NCBI RefSeq assembly: GCF_000332315.1
Contig: NZ_KB235938.1
Coordinates: 204,380-265,084, forward strand
Direction: 5' to 3'
Source: Prochlorothrix hollandica PCC 9006 = CALU 1027
Lineage (GTDB): Bacteria > Cyanobacteriota > Cyanobacteriia > Prochlorotrichales > Prochlorotrichaceae
Length of the DNA stretch: 60,705 nucleotides
In this document: in pieces, positions 25,985 through 34,499 of the stretch
How the letters are laid out: each line of letters opens with the position of its first letter
Position numbering within the stretch: position 1 is the first letter of the stretch
Notes under the pieces: model-generated
What the model was told of the DNA's origin: nothing
Seen by the model: the letters and a program-made list of their open reading frames with translations, nothing else
Databases searched by the model: none
Translations under genes and position numbers: made by a program

Positions 25985-27040
25985 ATGCTCAATTCCCTCA
26001 ATCTGCCCGAAACCTTAACTTGGAAAGCGGGAGAATTCTATCTGCTGGATCAAACCCAGTTGCCCTTAGCAACGGTGATTGAAAAACAGGAAACCCTAGA
26101 ACAGGTGTGGGATTCCATCAAGCGCTTGAAGGTGCGAGGTGCCCCCGCCATTGGGGTTGCTGGAGCCTATGGATTGGTGTTGGGTTTGCAGGGTAAGACT
26201 GACCTCGATCGCCCCCGGTTCTTGGCAGAACTAGAGCGTCAAGCGGCCTATTTAGACAGCGCCCGCCCCACCGCCGTTAACCTCCATTGGGCGCTAACCC
26301 GCATGGTAGAGAAGGCCAACGCCTTGGGGGATCTGCCGGTAGCCGATCTATATAGCCAGTTAGAAGCTGAAGCCATTCAAATTCACACCGAAGACCGCCA
26401 ACTCTGCCGTCAAATTGGGGAACAGGGTCAAGGTTTGATTCAGCCCCAGATGGGGGTTCTGACCCATTGCAATGCGGGTTCCTTGGCGACTTCAGAACTG
26501 GGTACAGCCCTCGCGCCCCTGTACTTAGCCCATCAAGGGGGGGTTCCCTTTAAGGTTTACGCCGATGAGACGCGGCCCTTGTTGCAGGGGGCACGGCTGA
26601 CCACCTGGGAACTACAACAGGCGGGTATTGATGTCACTCTCATTTGTGACAATATGGCGGCCCACCTCATGTCCCAAGGTCTGATTAACTTGGTGATTGT
26701 GGGCACCGATCGCGTGGCCGCCAATGGCGACGTGGCCAATAAAATTGGCACCTTGGGGGTGGCGATCTTGGCCCACTATTTCAAGATTCCCTTCTATGTG
26801 GCCTGTCCCTATTCCACCATTGATTTCCACACCCCCGACGGTCAAGCCATTGTGATTGAGGAACGGGGCGAGGAGGAAGTGACCCACTTTGGTCTCAAGC
26901 GCACGGCTCCGGAGGGAATGGCGGTGCGCAACCCTGCCTTTGATGTCACGCCCCATCATTTAGTGACGGGACTGATTACGGAGCGGGGGATTATTCGGTC
27001 TCCCTTGGCCACCAATTTGCAGCAGATGTATGCTTCCTAA
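25985..27040 (+). CDS. mtnA: S-methyl-5-thioribose-1-phosphate isomerase
   Basis: Methionine-salvage enzyme interconverting methylthioribose-1-phosphate and methylthioribulose-1-phosphate, within the eIF2B-like fold. The 351-residue protein has VRGAPAIGVAGAYGL, the catalytic-cysteine region LTHCNAGSLAT, the catalytic aspartate in VGTDRVAANGDVANKIGT and YSTIDFHTPDG. This favours MtnA over other eIF2B relatives. It would recycle the methylthioadenosine released by spermidine synthesis, to which speD in this window contributes. Confidence 0.93.
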   Translation: MLNSLNLPETLTWKAGEFYLLDQTQLPLATVIEKQETLEQVWDSIKRLKVRGAPAIGVAGAYGLVLGLQGKTDLDRPRFLAELERQAAYLDSARPTAVNLHWALTRMVEKANALGDLPVADLYSQLEAEAIQIHTEDRQLCRQIGEQGQGLIQPQMGVLTHCNAGSLATSELGTALAPLYLAHQGGVPFKVYADETRPLLQGARLTTWELQQAGIDVTLICDNMAAHLMSQGLINLVIVGTDRVAANGDVANKIGTLGVAILAHYFKIPFYVACPYSTIDFHTPDGQAIVIEERGEEEVTHFGLKRTAPEGMAVRNPAFDVTPHHLVTGLITERGIIRSPLATNLQQMYAS

Positions 27041-27124
27041 TTCTCAGTCGTAACCCCAGTTGTAACCCTAGTCGTAACCCTAGTCGTAACCCCAGTCGTA
27101 ACCCTTGTAACCCGCATTACCACC
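27041..27124. repeat. 12-bp tandem array between mtnA and ROK gene
   Basis: About six units of CAGTCGTAACCC with variants occupy almost the whole 84-bp gap. Confidence 0.85.
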
Positions 27125-28030
27125 ATGCTTAAGTCTGTCCCTGCCCCCGTGATTGGTGTTGATTTGGGGGGAACTGCCATCAAATTGGGTTGTTTCCAGC
27201 CTGACGGAACCCTAGTGGCGGAACGTCAAGTGCCCACCCCCCAGCCCAGTACCCCGGAAGCGGTGGTGGCGGCCATGGCGGCGGCGATCGCCGATTTGGA
27301 TCCCCAGAACCACGTCAAAACCATTGGGGTGGGGACCCCCGGTCCTGCGGATGCCCAGGGGCGTATAGCTAGAGTGGCCATTAACTTAGCAGGCTGGCAG
27401 GATGTGCCCCTGGCAGACTGGCTAGAGTCCCAAACCCAGCGATCGGTGATCATTGCCAATGATGCCAACTGTGCCGGGTTGGGGGAGGCGTGGTTAGGCT
27501 CCGGTCGATCGTTCCAGGATCTGATTCTCCTGACCCTGGGCACGGGGGTGGGGGGAGCCATTATTCTCAAGGGTGAATTATTTGTGGGGCGCGATGGCAC
27601 GGCGGCGGAATTGGGGTTAATCACCCTTAATCCTGATGGGCCGGCCTGCAATAGCGGCAATCAGGGTTCCCTGGAGCAATATGGGTCGATCCAGGCCATT
27701 GAGCGCCGCACGGGAATGGAGCCAGCCCTGTTGGGTGCCCGTGCCCAGGCGGGGGATCCGGAGGCGATCGCCTTTTGGCAAGCCTATGGTCGGGAGTTAG
27801 CAGCGGGCATTGCCAGTTTGGTCTATGTCCTGACCCCAGAAGCGGTGATTATTGGGGGCGGTATTAGCGCCAGTGCCCCCTTCTTTCTGCCGGCCCTGGA
27901 AGCGGAATTGCAGCGGCGGGTCTTGCCCAGTTCGCGTCAAGGGTTGCAACTGCGGGTGGCGGAACTTGGGAACCGGGCGGGGATGGTGGGGGCGGCGAAG
28001 CTAGCCTTGGTCCACCAGGGGCTTGGCTAG
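27125..28030 (+). CDS. ROK-family sugar kinase (glucokinase-like)
   Basis: A 301-residue cytoplasmic kinase. It has the phosphate-1 motif GVDLGGTAIKLG, NDANCAGLGEAWLGSGR (catalytic Asp), LTLGTGVGGAII, and EAVIIGGGISAS near the C-terminus. The ROK zinc motif CxCGxxGCxE reads CNSGNQGSLE, so three of the metal cysteines are missing; I have the impression that cyanobacterial members commonly lack them. Glucokinase activity is the most likely assignment. Its last 30 bases overlap the end of the convergent small gene. Confidence 0.85.
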   Translation: MLKSVPAPVIGVDLGGTAIKLGCFQPDGTLVAERQVPTPQPSTPEAVVAAMAAAIADLDPQNHVKTIGVGTPGPADAQGRIARVAINLAGWQDVPLADWLESQTQRSVIIANDANCAGLGEAWLGSGRSFQDLILLTLGTGVGGAIILKGELFVGRDGTAAELGLITLNPDGPACNSGNQGSLEQYGSIQAIERRTGMEPALLGARAQAGDPEAIAFWQAYGRELAAGIASLVYVLTPEAVIIGGGISASAPFFLPALEAELQRRVLPSSRQGLQLRVAELGNRAGMVGAAKLALVHQGLG

Positions 28031-28408
28031 GGGAGATGTGTTCTGCGGGGGGTGCGTTGCCGGGGGGTGCGTCCGGCGGTTTAAGCTGTCCCACAGGAAG
28101 CAAAAGGGACCTTCTAGGCGGAGGTGGCGCTGGGGGATTTGCTCAGCAATGGGAATGAGCATAGAGTCGGTGGGACGCACCACCATGCTGCCTTGGGCCA
28201 GGGCCGATCGCCACTGTCGTCCTGTCTTCCAGGCTACAACTTTGGTAGCATTCCACCGAGGATTGGCAGGTTGGCCAGCGAACCCCGATCGCAGTGCAGA
28301 ATGATTGACCACGGGCACCTTAGTATGGGCCAGGACTCCTTGGGCGAGTTCAATCACGACCTCTGTTTGGCGTTGGGGTGTTTCCGGTCGCTTTAGGGTG
28401 TTCGTCAT
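28001..28408 (-). CDS. Conserved hypothetical protein (small, basic)
   Basis: A 135-residue soluble protein. The central stretch WNATKVVAWKTGRQWRSAL followed by GSMVVRPTDSMLIPI looks like a conserved cyanobacterial domain, but I cannot name a function. The tail is Pro/His-rich. I chose ATG 28406-28408 because a strong Shine-Dalgarno GGAGGTGA lies 6 bases upstream; the frame itself is open 33 bases further. It overlaps the convergent ROK gene by 30 bp. Confidence 0.65.
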   Translation of the reverse strand: MTNTLKRPETPQRQTEVVIELAQGVLAHTKVPVVNHSALRSGFAGQPANPRWNATKVVAWKTGRQWRSALAQGSMVVRPTDSMLIPIAEQIPQRHLRLEGPFCFLWDSLNRRTHPPATHPPQNTSPLAKPLVDQG

Positions 28409-28465
28409 GGTTTTCACCTCCAGCAAATCAAGGGTGTTCAATGGTTCAAAGGATAGGCAAGGTTA

Positions 28466-28525
28466 GGGTATCAACTTAACGCGTCCCACTGTCCCGTTCA
28501 TCTTGTCCTGCTTTAAGGGGAAGCC
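28466..28525 (+). repeat. Family A element, shortened copy 6
   Basis: Has the ends GGGTATCAACTTAA and GGGGAAGCC. The central palindrome is collapsed to CGCGTCCCACTGTCCCG, so the large hairpin is lost. Confidence 0.7.
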
Positions 28526-28956
28526 CCAAAGTTAAAGGGATAGGGTTGGATCAGGGATGACCCATGGAGATCACCCATGGAGATCACCCATGGAGATCAC
28601 CCATGGAGACTCTCGCCCCCAAGGCTATCCAGGATCCCAGGATCATCGGATGCTTCCCCTAGTCTGGTTCTCCCCCTGGGGTGAACCGATCGCGATCTGT
28701 AGACTGCCATCGCGATCGTGGACGAACCAGACTAAAGGAACCAGACTAAAGGAACCAGACTAAAGGAACCAGACTAAAGGACTACGCTGGCTGTATTGTA
28801 CACAAGGATTTAGAACCGCGCAGACTGCCCCCCACTTTTCTAGGGGGATCTAGAGACCTTAAACGTCTTAGTTTTGGTGAAATTTACCGACTCAAGGCTC
28901 TGATATCCTCTATTACTGCTTTTCGATCTTGCTGATCTCAAATCCTGAAACTCTAC

Positions 28957-29063
28957 ATTCTGTGGCAATCCGATCGCGTTGCCTAGCCAACCGTACAGCC
29001 ATCAGCTTCGACTGTTTGCTTAGCCGGAGAATCCCCGCCCCTTGAGGTCGGGAACCATGTCAA
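28957..29063 (+). mobile_element. IS200/IS605 right-end remnant
   Basis: Diverged match to the right end of the TnpB element at 45934: TGGCAATCCGA, then GCCTAGCCAACCGTACAGC, TTAGCCGGAGAATCCCCGCC and the end CATGTCAA. The terminal hairpin CCCCGCC..GGTCGGG is partly kept. No left end was found. Confidence 0.7.
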
Positions 29064-29201
29064 TTTGGTTTGGATGTCTTGGATGTCTTGGATATCATGA
29101 TGGTGGAGATCGTGTTATGGGGGATGGGAATTTAGGGAGGCTGGTGGGTGTTAGCGCTTTCTATGGTTGGCGACTTGATGATCTCAAGGATGACTGTAAA
29201 A

Positions 29202-29395
29202 CAGGTTGCATGAAGATACAGCAACCCTAAATCAGTTGTAAGGATCTCGAAGGCTGAAACCCTTGGTGTGGTGTGCCCCCGGAGGGGGCACACCACACGA
29301 CCCATTTAGGACTGCTGTAGGTTGCATGAAGATAGGTTGCATGAAGATAGGTTGCATTAAAACAGGTTGCATTAAAACAGGTTGCATTAAGACGG
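29202..29395 (+). repeat. 15-bp minisatellite split by a family C element
   Basis: Units of AGGTTGCATGAAGAT and variants AGGTTGCATTAAAAC lie on both sides of the element at 29217-29319. Removing the element and one TA restores a continuous array. Confidence 0.85.
29217..29319 (+). repeat. Family C MITE-like element, copy 4 (diagnostic insertion)
   Basis: A 103-bp element including TA at both ends (29217-29218, 29318-29319), inserted within a 15-bp tandem repeat. The uninterrupted unit reads AAGATAGGTTGC. The left junction reads AAGATA then CAGCA, and the right junction reads GCTGTAGGTTGC, so TA was duplicated on insertion. Central hairpin GTGTGCCCCC..GGGGGCACAC. Confidence 0.92.
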
Positions 29396-29445
29396 CCACT
29401 CCATGGCTCCAGGGCTTGCAGGGGCTGGGATGTGCTGGAGCGCAG

Positions 29446-30243
29446 GTGGTTCAATCCCTAGGGCAATGGCTTGGGTGGCTGCTGGTTTGGGGGGTGCTGT
29501 GGGTGGGGGTTACCCCTGGGGTGGAGGCTGGTGCCTTGGCCGATCGCATCGCTGATTTTCCCCACTGGATCCATCCCCCTGTTACCCGTCCGGTTCAGGG
29601 GGATTTAGTCTATCCCCAGTGGTTTGAAGGCACCTGGCAGGCCACCAGTACCCTCGTGGAACAGGTGGCTCCCCTGGCCCCAGGGGTGGTAACCCCTGGG
29701 TTTGACCGCAACTCGTCCCAATTGCAAAAGCCCGTCTCCTTTCCGGTGCGTTTTGTCCGCCAAATCCCTCCCCAGGATCGCGTTAACACCTTTTTGCTGT
29801 TGCCTCCGGCCCAGGATAGCCAGGTGGTGGCCGATCGTGCCTTTAATGGCTTAAGCATTGCCCAAGCCTATGTGGGGGAGTCAGGGGTGGTCAGCGTGAC
29901 GGTGAACGATCGCAACCCCAATGAACAACTGACTCGGCTCCAGGGCAATGTCCAACTCCTGACCGTGGTCAGCGATCGTGCCACGGAAACCCCCAATTCC
30001 ACCCAGTTCATCACCACGGAAGTCTGTCAGCAAATCTTTCGTGGCCTGTCGAGTCCCTTTCTCAACATTGTCGAAACTACCACGGCATATCAGTATCAGC
30101 CCCCGCTAGCCCATCAGCCTGCCCGCATCTCCGCCGACCAAATCACTGCCATTTACCTATCCCCCCAAGATCCCGATTATTTCAAGGCCGGGGATCATCC
30201 CGTCGCCCTCTATCGTTATCAACTTCATTTGCAGCGGCTTTGA
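29446..30243 (+). CDS. DUF6816 family exported protein
   Basis: A 265-residue protein related to the DUF6816 family of cyanobacteria and chloroplasts: DLVYPQWFEGTWQATSTL, APLAPGVVTPGF, VSFPVRFVRQ, VADRAFNGLSIAQAY, TTEVCQQIFRG and the C-terminal ITAIYLSPQDPDYF. The start is ambiguous because the frame runs upstream through a minisatellite. GTG 29446 is preferred: GGAG lies 6 bases before it, and it gives a clean signal peptide (WLGWLLVWGVLWVGV, then VEAGA-LADR). It is thus probably lumenal or periplasmic. The stop codon TGA (30241-30243) belongs to the terminus of an inserted IS605 derivative. Confidence 0.8.
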   Translation: MVQSLGQWLGWLLVWGVLWVGVTPGVEAGALADRIADFPHWIHPPVTRPVQGDLVYPQWFEGTWQATSTLVEQVAPLAPGVVTPGFDRNSSQLQKPVSFPVRFVRQIPPQDRVNTFLLLPPAQDSQVVADRAFNGLSIAQAYVGESGVVSVTVNDRNPNEQLTRLQGNVQLLTVVSDRATETPNSTQFITTEVCQQIFRGLSSPFLNIVETTTAYQYQPPLAHQPARISADQITAIYLSPQDPDYFKAGDHPVALYRYQLHLQRL

Positions 30244-30403
30244 CATGCTCCCCGACCTAAAGGTGCGGGGATTCTCCGGCTAGGCGAATAGTCCAAGGTG
30301 TTCGCTGTACGGCTGGCTAGACAAAGCAGTCGGATTGCCAGAAATCCTGGTCTTACGCCCGTTCTTGGTCCATTTAGAGTCTTGGGTTAGCCCCAACCCA
30401 GAC
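30241..30403 (-). ncRNA. Candidate orphan omegaRNA (reRNA)
   Basis: Corresponds to the tnpB 3' end plus right end of the intact element, where TnpB guide RNAs are made in characterised IS200/IS605 elements. Its presumptive guide would be the flanking DNA, i.e. the 3' end of the DUF6816 gene. Expression is unproven. Confidence 0.3.
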
Positions 30404-30436
30404 CTTTATCGTGCTTTTTATGCTAATTAAATAGCA
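30241..30436 (-). mobile_element. Non-autonomous IS200/IS605 derivative, left end lost
   Basis: Reverse-oriented. Its right end (TGACATGCTCCCCGACC on the plus strand) and the last 100 or so bases of tnpB match the element at 44468-45934. The inner end reads, on the minus strand, ATGCTATTTAATTAGCAT, then AGCACGATAAAGGTCTGGG. This is the same internal deletion junction as the copy at 57694-57968. A family C element (30437-30538) abuts where the left end should be. Confidence 0.8.
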
Positions 30437-30538
30437 TACAGCAGTCCTAAATGGGTCGTGTGGTGTGCCCCCGGAGGGCGCACACCACCCAAGGGGTTTC
30501 AGCGACGAGATTCTTACAACTGATTTAGGGTTGCTGTA
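30437..30538 (-). repeat. Family C MITE-like element, copy 5
   Basis: Ends TACAGCAGTCC and GGGTTGCTGTA with TA at both borders. It truncates the IS605 derivative to its left. Confidence 0.85.
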
Positions 30539-30994
30539 GTGCAGCAAATTCCTTGATCTCAGAGCCAGTGGGGTACCTCGATGACTGGGGCTAGGCTACG
30601 CAGCCGCCCGTTACAACCCACCCATCACTGACTCCACCCATGACTCCACCCATAACCGGCGGCTTACCGCTGAACGCGGGACAAGATGAACGGGACAGTG
30701 GGGCGCGAAGTGCCCCACTGTCCTGGCTTCAGTTGATACCCTAACCAGCTACAGAACCAACCCTTAGGATTTCCAGGTTGTTTCTATAAATTTGCGATCG
30801 GGGGAATTCTCCCAAGCCCCGCCAGGTTGTTCCTAGATCTTGACCCTGGCTAGACTCCTTCTGGATGTTTTTTCCTGGTCTGTGGTGCAGGGTCTTGGGG
30901 TGGAAGTCGCTGTCACAGACAACCGAAATTTCAGAGACCGGTTACACGTACCCACATTTTTGGAAGAACAATGCCACAATAATCTTGATAAAAC
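30539..30994. other. Intergenic DNA with family A copy 7
   Basis: A short ACCCACCCATGACTCC-type repeat (about 30616-30655) precedes the family A element at 30659-30741. The rest shows no gene. Confidence 0.5.
30659..30741 (-). repeat. Family A palindromic element, copy 7
   Basis: Reverse copy from GGCTTACCGCTG to AGTTGATACCC, with central palindrome GGGGCGCGAAGTGCCCC. Flanks show an imperfect 11-bp direct repeat (CCATAACCGGC and CCCTAACCAGC, 9 of 11). Confidence 0.8.
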
Positions 30995-31029
30995 TTTGAC
31001 AAACTAAAGATCTTGTCAAACCATAACAT
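30995..31029 (+). promoter_or_regulatory. Palindromic operator/promoter candidate upstream of dnaJ
   Basis: A perfect inverted repeat TTTGACAA (30995-31002) and TTGTCAAA (31013-31020) with a 10-bp spacer. The left arm contains a consensus -35 TTGACA, and CATAAC/TAACAT about 20 bp later may be the -10. It lies in an AT-rich stretch. It is not the CIRCE element. It is the only promoter-like site seen upstream of the DnaJ gene, 340 bp away, with a family C element between. Confidence 0.45.
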
Positions 31030-31209
31030 AAGCCATTTTTGTAGCTCCATAGGGGTACTAAGGCTTGGCTTCACTCAGCTTAAAAACCCCGGAAAAGTTC
31101 GGCCTCATCGGGCTTGTTGCCGTTGGCACTACCGGGTTAACCCCTTAGACTTGCCCGAATACTAACTGAACGTCCCCCCTGGGGGTGCCGGTTGGCCTTG
31201 GGATAGGTC

Positions 31210-31312
31210 TACAGCAGTCCTAAATCGGTCATGTGGTGTGCATCCGGAGGTCGCACACCACACCAAGGGTTTCAGCCATCGAGATCCTGACAACTGATTT
31301 AGGACTGCTGTA
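31210..31312 (-). repeat. Family C MITE-like element, copy 6
   Basis: TACAGCAGTCC and GGACTGCTGTA ends with TA at both borders. The central hairpin (GTGTGC..GCACAC) is weaker than in other copies. It sits between the palindromic site at 30995 and the DnaJ gene. Confidence 0.85.
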
Positions 31313-31359
31313 TTGAGGATTGTCTGATGCGGTATTGATGTTTAAGGAGCAGCGGGGTA

Positions 31360-32388
31360 ATGGCGACCACGGATTTTAAGGACTACTACAGCGTATTAGG
31401 GGTCGCTCGATCGGCCAGCGGAGATGACATTAAACAAGCCTTTCGTCGCCTTGCCCGTAAATATCACCCGGATATGAATCCTGGTGACAAGGTCGCTGAG
31501 GGCCGGTTTAAGGAAGTGAGTGAAGCCTATGAGGTGTTGTCCGACACCGATAAACGCCGTAAATATGACCAATTTGGCAAGTATTGGAAGCAAATGGGTC
31601 AACCCAGCGGCGGCGGAACCGGTTGGCCCGGTGGCGCAGGGATGGGGTTTGAGGATGCGGAATTTGGGCGCTTTAATACCTTTGAAGAATTTGTGAATGA
31701 CCTCTTAGGACGTTTTAATACCCCAGGTTCTGGGAGTCCTGGGGGCAATAGCGGTTATTCCTCCTATCGCCCTCCATCGGGGAGCAGTGGCTTTGGTTTT
31801 AATGACTTTGCCAATGGGACAACGGGATCTAGCAAAGGTCGCTCCCCCCAATCCCTCGATCGCGAAGCCAACTTAACGTTAACCCTCAGTGAAGCCTTCC
31901 ATGGGGTAGAAAAGCGTCTTAGCATTACCGGGGAAACCATTGATGTGCGGATCCCTGCCGGTGTCACGCCCGGTAAAAAGGTGCGTCTGCGGGGTAAGGG
32001 CCAATCCAATCCCTATGCCACCCAGCAGCGGGGGGATTTATACCTGGTGATTGATCTCCAGGATCACAGCTTTTTTACGTTGGACGAGGACAATTTAATT
32101 TGCGAGGTTCCCCTGGCCCCCGATGAAGCTGTGTTGGGAACCCAGCTTGAAGTCCCGACTCCCGATGGACTCGTGAAGGTTAATGTCCCGGCAGGGGTGC
32201 GATCGGGGCAGTCTTTGCGGTTACGGGGCAAGGGTTGGCCCACGAAAAACGGTCGAGGGGATCAAATGGTGCGCCTGGTGATTACCCCGCCCAAAAGTCT
32301 GACTCCGACGGAGCAGGACTATTATGAGAAACTGCGAGACAGTCGCAGCTATGACCCCCGCAGCACCCTTCAGGGCATTACCCTTTAG
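31360..32388 (+). CDS. DnaJ/CbpA-type co-chaperone
   Basis: A 342-residue Hsp40 that stimulates DnaK ATPase. The J domain spans about 7-75 with HPD at 36-38 in [11 protein letters not shown] Gly/Ser/Phe-rich linker (about 80-165) and the two beta-barrel substrate-binding subdomains of the C-terminal region (about 168-330; [17 protein letters not shown] and [17 protein letters not shown]) follow. The cysteine zinc-finger domain of DnaJ is missing, so this is a class II (CbpA-like) protein. A Shine-Dalgarno AAGGAG lies 13 bases before ATG 31360. Confidence 0.92.
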   Translation: MATTDFKDYYSVLGVARSASGDDIKQAFRRLARKYHPDMNPGDKVAEGRFKEVSEAYEVLSDTDKRRKYDQFGKYWKQMGQPSGGGTGWPGGAGMGFEDAEFGRFNTFEEFVNDLLGRFNTPGSGSPGGNSGYSSYRPPSGSSGFGFNDFANGTTGSSKGRSPQSLDREANLTLTLSEAFHGVEKRLSITGETIDVRIPAGVTPGKKVRLRGKGQSNPYATQQRGDLYLVIDLQDHSFFTLDEDNLICEVPLAPDEAVLGTQLEVPTPDGLVKVNVPAGVRSGQSLRLRGKGWPTKNGRGDQMVRLVITPPKSLTPTEQDYYEKLRDSRSYDPRSTLQGITL

Positions 32389-32784
32389 ATCTAGGGATAG
32401 GTCTAGGCGCAGGTCTAGGGGCAGGTCTAGGGGCGCTAAGAGACAGGATCCATGGGGGGCTAGGGGGCATCGCCCAGGCTTAGGCTCAGGCTGAATCCCA
32501 GGGTATGGCTGCTGCTGACAAACGGGTATGAGACGCAGAAGACGGTCATACCGGGGGAAGTCTGCCGTTGGCTATAGTCTATGGGTTTAGGCACCCGATC
32601 TAAACACCCGATCTAAACACCCGATCTAAACACCCGATCTAAACACCACGTTCAGCCACCCCGGTTCTGGGTTCCATGGACAGTTCGGAGCTAGATTTGG
32701 TGTAGATTGAGAGGGATATGGATTGCCTATAGAGTGCCAACCGGGCTAAATCTGGGGATCAGGCAGGAGGCTAGAGGGGCTATT
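32389..32784. other. Gap upstream of prmA with 13-bp tandem array
   Basis: Contains a GCAGGTCTAGG-type short repeat at about 32393-32430 and four units of CACCCGATCTAAA at 32592-32643. No gene is seen. Confidence 0.6.
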
Positions 32785-33684
32785 TTGGTCAATAGTTGGT
32801 GGCATATTCAGGTTTTGGCGGATCCAATCCTGGAAGACTTAATTTTTTGGCGCTTAGATAACTTCGGGTGTCAGGGGGTGGCTGGGGAAGTTAAGGCTTC
32901 CCAATATTTGGCGCATACCTACTTGTCCCAAGACAAAGCCCATACCCTAGATTTGGCAGCTCTGGCGTTGTTGCTGCGCCAAGATGCCATTACCTTGGGT
33001 TATCCTGCACCCCAAATTCAATGGAGCCTCATTGAGGAAGAAGACTGGTCTAGTACCTGGAAAGTCCATTGGCAACCTCAACCCATTGGCGATCGCTTCC
33101 TAGTCTACCCTGCCTGGTTGGAACCCCCGGAGGCTAGCGATCGCATTATCCTGCGTCTGGATCCCGGATTGGCCTTTGGTACGGGCTATCATCCCACGAC
33201 CCAACTCTGCCTAGAAGCCCTAGAAATGCGGGTGTCTGACGATTCCCCTGACCTGATGGTGGCTGACATTGGTTGTGGGTCTGGCATTTTATCCATTGGG
33301 GCCGTGCAGTTGGGGGCCAAACAGGTCTATGGGGTGGATGTGGATCCCCTGGCCGTGAAAGCAGCCCGCAGTAATCGCGATCTCAATCAGATCGATAAGC
33401 ACCAGTTAGTGGTTGGGTTGGGGAGCGTCGAGGCATTAACCGCCTTGGGGGACAAGTCCATCTACTTTGATGGCATTATCTGTAATATTTTGGCGGAAGT
33501 GATTCTGGATTTAATTCCGGGCATGACGGCCATTGTCAAACCCAATTCCTGGGGAATTCTCAGTGGTATTTTGTTGGAACAGGCTAAACCCATTGCCGAT
33601 ACCCTGGAACAGAATGGCTGGACTGTGGCAACGCTGTGGCGGCGCAAAGACTGGTGTTGCTTTAATATTCGCCGTAGTCAGTAG
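32785..33684 (+). CDS. prmA: Ribosomal protein L11 methyltransferase
   Basis: Trimethylates ribosomal protein L11. The protein has the class I SAM-binding motif [30 protein letters not shown], and the substrate loop [16 protein letters not shown]. The catalytic-region [11 protein letters not shown] corresponds to NILA in PrmA. The frame is open from 32707, but PrmA proteins begin near xxNSWWEIQV. TTG 32785 gives [10 protein letters not shown] with AGAGGGG about 8 bases upstream, so I use that start (299 residues, the usual length). It is a rare TTG start with no ATG alternative. Confidence 0.9.
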   Translation: MVNSWWHIQVLADPILEDLIFWRLDNFGCQGVAGEVKASQYLAHTYLSQDKAHTLDLAALALLLRQDAITLGYPAPQIQWSLIEEEDWSSTWKVHWQPQPIGDRFLVYPAWLEPPEASDRIILRLDPGLAFGTGYHPTTQLCLEALEMRVSDDSPDLMVADIGCGSGILSIGAVQLGAKQVYGVDVDPLAVKAARSNRDLNQIDKHQLVVGLGSVEALTALGDKSIYFDGIICNILAEVILDLIPGMTAIVKPNSWGILSGILLEQAKPIADTLEQNGWTVATLWRRKDWCCFNIRRSQ

Positions 33685-33743
33685 CTGTGTGAATGACCTA
33701 GCCCTGGGTGATCCAGGGTTTGGGCTATAGGTGTCAAGTACCC

Positions 33744-34379
33744 ATGGATCAACCGTCGCCCCGCCAACCGTCGCCCCGTCAGCCATCCCGATCGACGGCA
33801 CCGCGATCCCGGCAATCCCGATCGCCCCGGTTGTCGTCCCAGGCTTCCCGATCGCCCAAATCGTCAGCTTTCAGCCATCGTCTGCGCCAGTGGCTGCGCC
33901 TAGACCATAGCCTCAGTACCCTGCTCATTGGTGTCGGGTCTGGGGTGATGGTGTTGGCGGTGGGATTATTGCCCACGGTCAATCGGCTCCACTGCGATCG
34001 TCAATCCACCTACTACACGGTCTGCCAATTACGCAGTTTCAGCCTGATCGGTGTACCCAGTCGCAGCATCACCCTCGATCCCTTGCAGGGTGCCCAACCT
34101 CAACCCGACACGATGACACCGGGCTATGGCACCCGTGTTCTGTTGTATGCCCAGGCATCCCGCAGGATCCCCTTCAGTCGCTATGGCACCACCTGGGCCA
34201 GCAGTGACCGCACGGCCCAGCGCATTAATGGTTTTTTGGCCAACCCTGACCTAGAGAATTTCACGGTTTGGGACTTGGTGCCCTCTCCCCTGTTATTCAG
34301 TGTCTTGGTGGGAGGAGCCAGTATCAGTGTGATGGGCTTAGGGCTTTTGTGGGTGAGTCAGGCCAAGTCCCCTGCGTAG
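33744..34379 (+). CDS. Hypothetical membrane protein with basic Ser/Arg/Pro N-terminus
   Basis: A 211-residue protein. The first 45 residues are a low-complexity Ser/Arg/Pro/Gln tract encoded largely by repeated CCCGATCG and CCGTCGCCCCG words. It is followed by a membrane segment (LSTLLIGVGSGVMVLAVGLL), an extracytoplasmic or lumenal domain of about 95 residues with a CDRQSTYYTVCQL pair of cysteines, and a C-terminal membrane segment. The mid-domain has the look of a conserved cyanobacterial protein of unknown role. ATG 33744 is preferred over an in-frame start 36 bp upstream. Confidence 0.6.
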   Translation: MDQPSPRQPSPRQPSRSTAPRSRQSRSPRLSSQASRSPKSSAFSHRLRQWLRLDHSLSTLLIGVGSGVMVLAVGLLPTVNRLHCDRQSTYYTVCQLRSFSLIGVPSRSITLDPLQGAQPQPDTMTPGYGTRVLLYAQASRRIPFSRYGTTWASSDRTAQRINGFLANPDLENFTVWDLVPSPLLFSVLVGGASISVMGLGLLWVSQAKSPA

Positions 34380-34407
34380 ACTGTGTTTAAATATCACTAC
34401 CGTTCCC

Positions 34408-34484
34408 GGCTTACCGCTGAAACCGGGACAAGATTAACTCGACAGTGGGGCGCTGTGTCCCCTTGTCCCGGCTTAAGTTGATAG
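34408..34484 (-). repeat. Family A palindromic element, copy 8
   Basis: Reverse copy between two convergent genes, where its hairpins could end both transcripts. The central palindrome is decayed (GGGGCGCTGTGTCCCC). Flanks share only CGTTCCC/TGTTCCC. Confidence 0.75.
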
Positions 34485-34499
34485 CCCTGTTCCCATCCC

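Larger units (their letters stand above)
28409..29445. other. Repeat-dense gap upstream of the DUF6816 gene
   Basis: Holds a shortened family A copy 6 (28466-28525), a 13-bp array GATCACCCATGGA (28556-28607), a 14-bp array AAAGGAACCAGACT (28723-28780), an IS200/IS605 right-end remnant (28957-29063) and a 15-bp minisatellite interrupted by family C copy 4 (29202-29395). No gene is supported. Confidence 0.7.

Noticed and set aside
29263-29445. Upstream extension of the DUF6816 reading frame
   Set aside because: The added codons come from family C and the 15-bp minisatellite (MKIGCMKIGCIKTGC). A signal-peptide start at GTG 29446 is more plausible.
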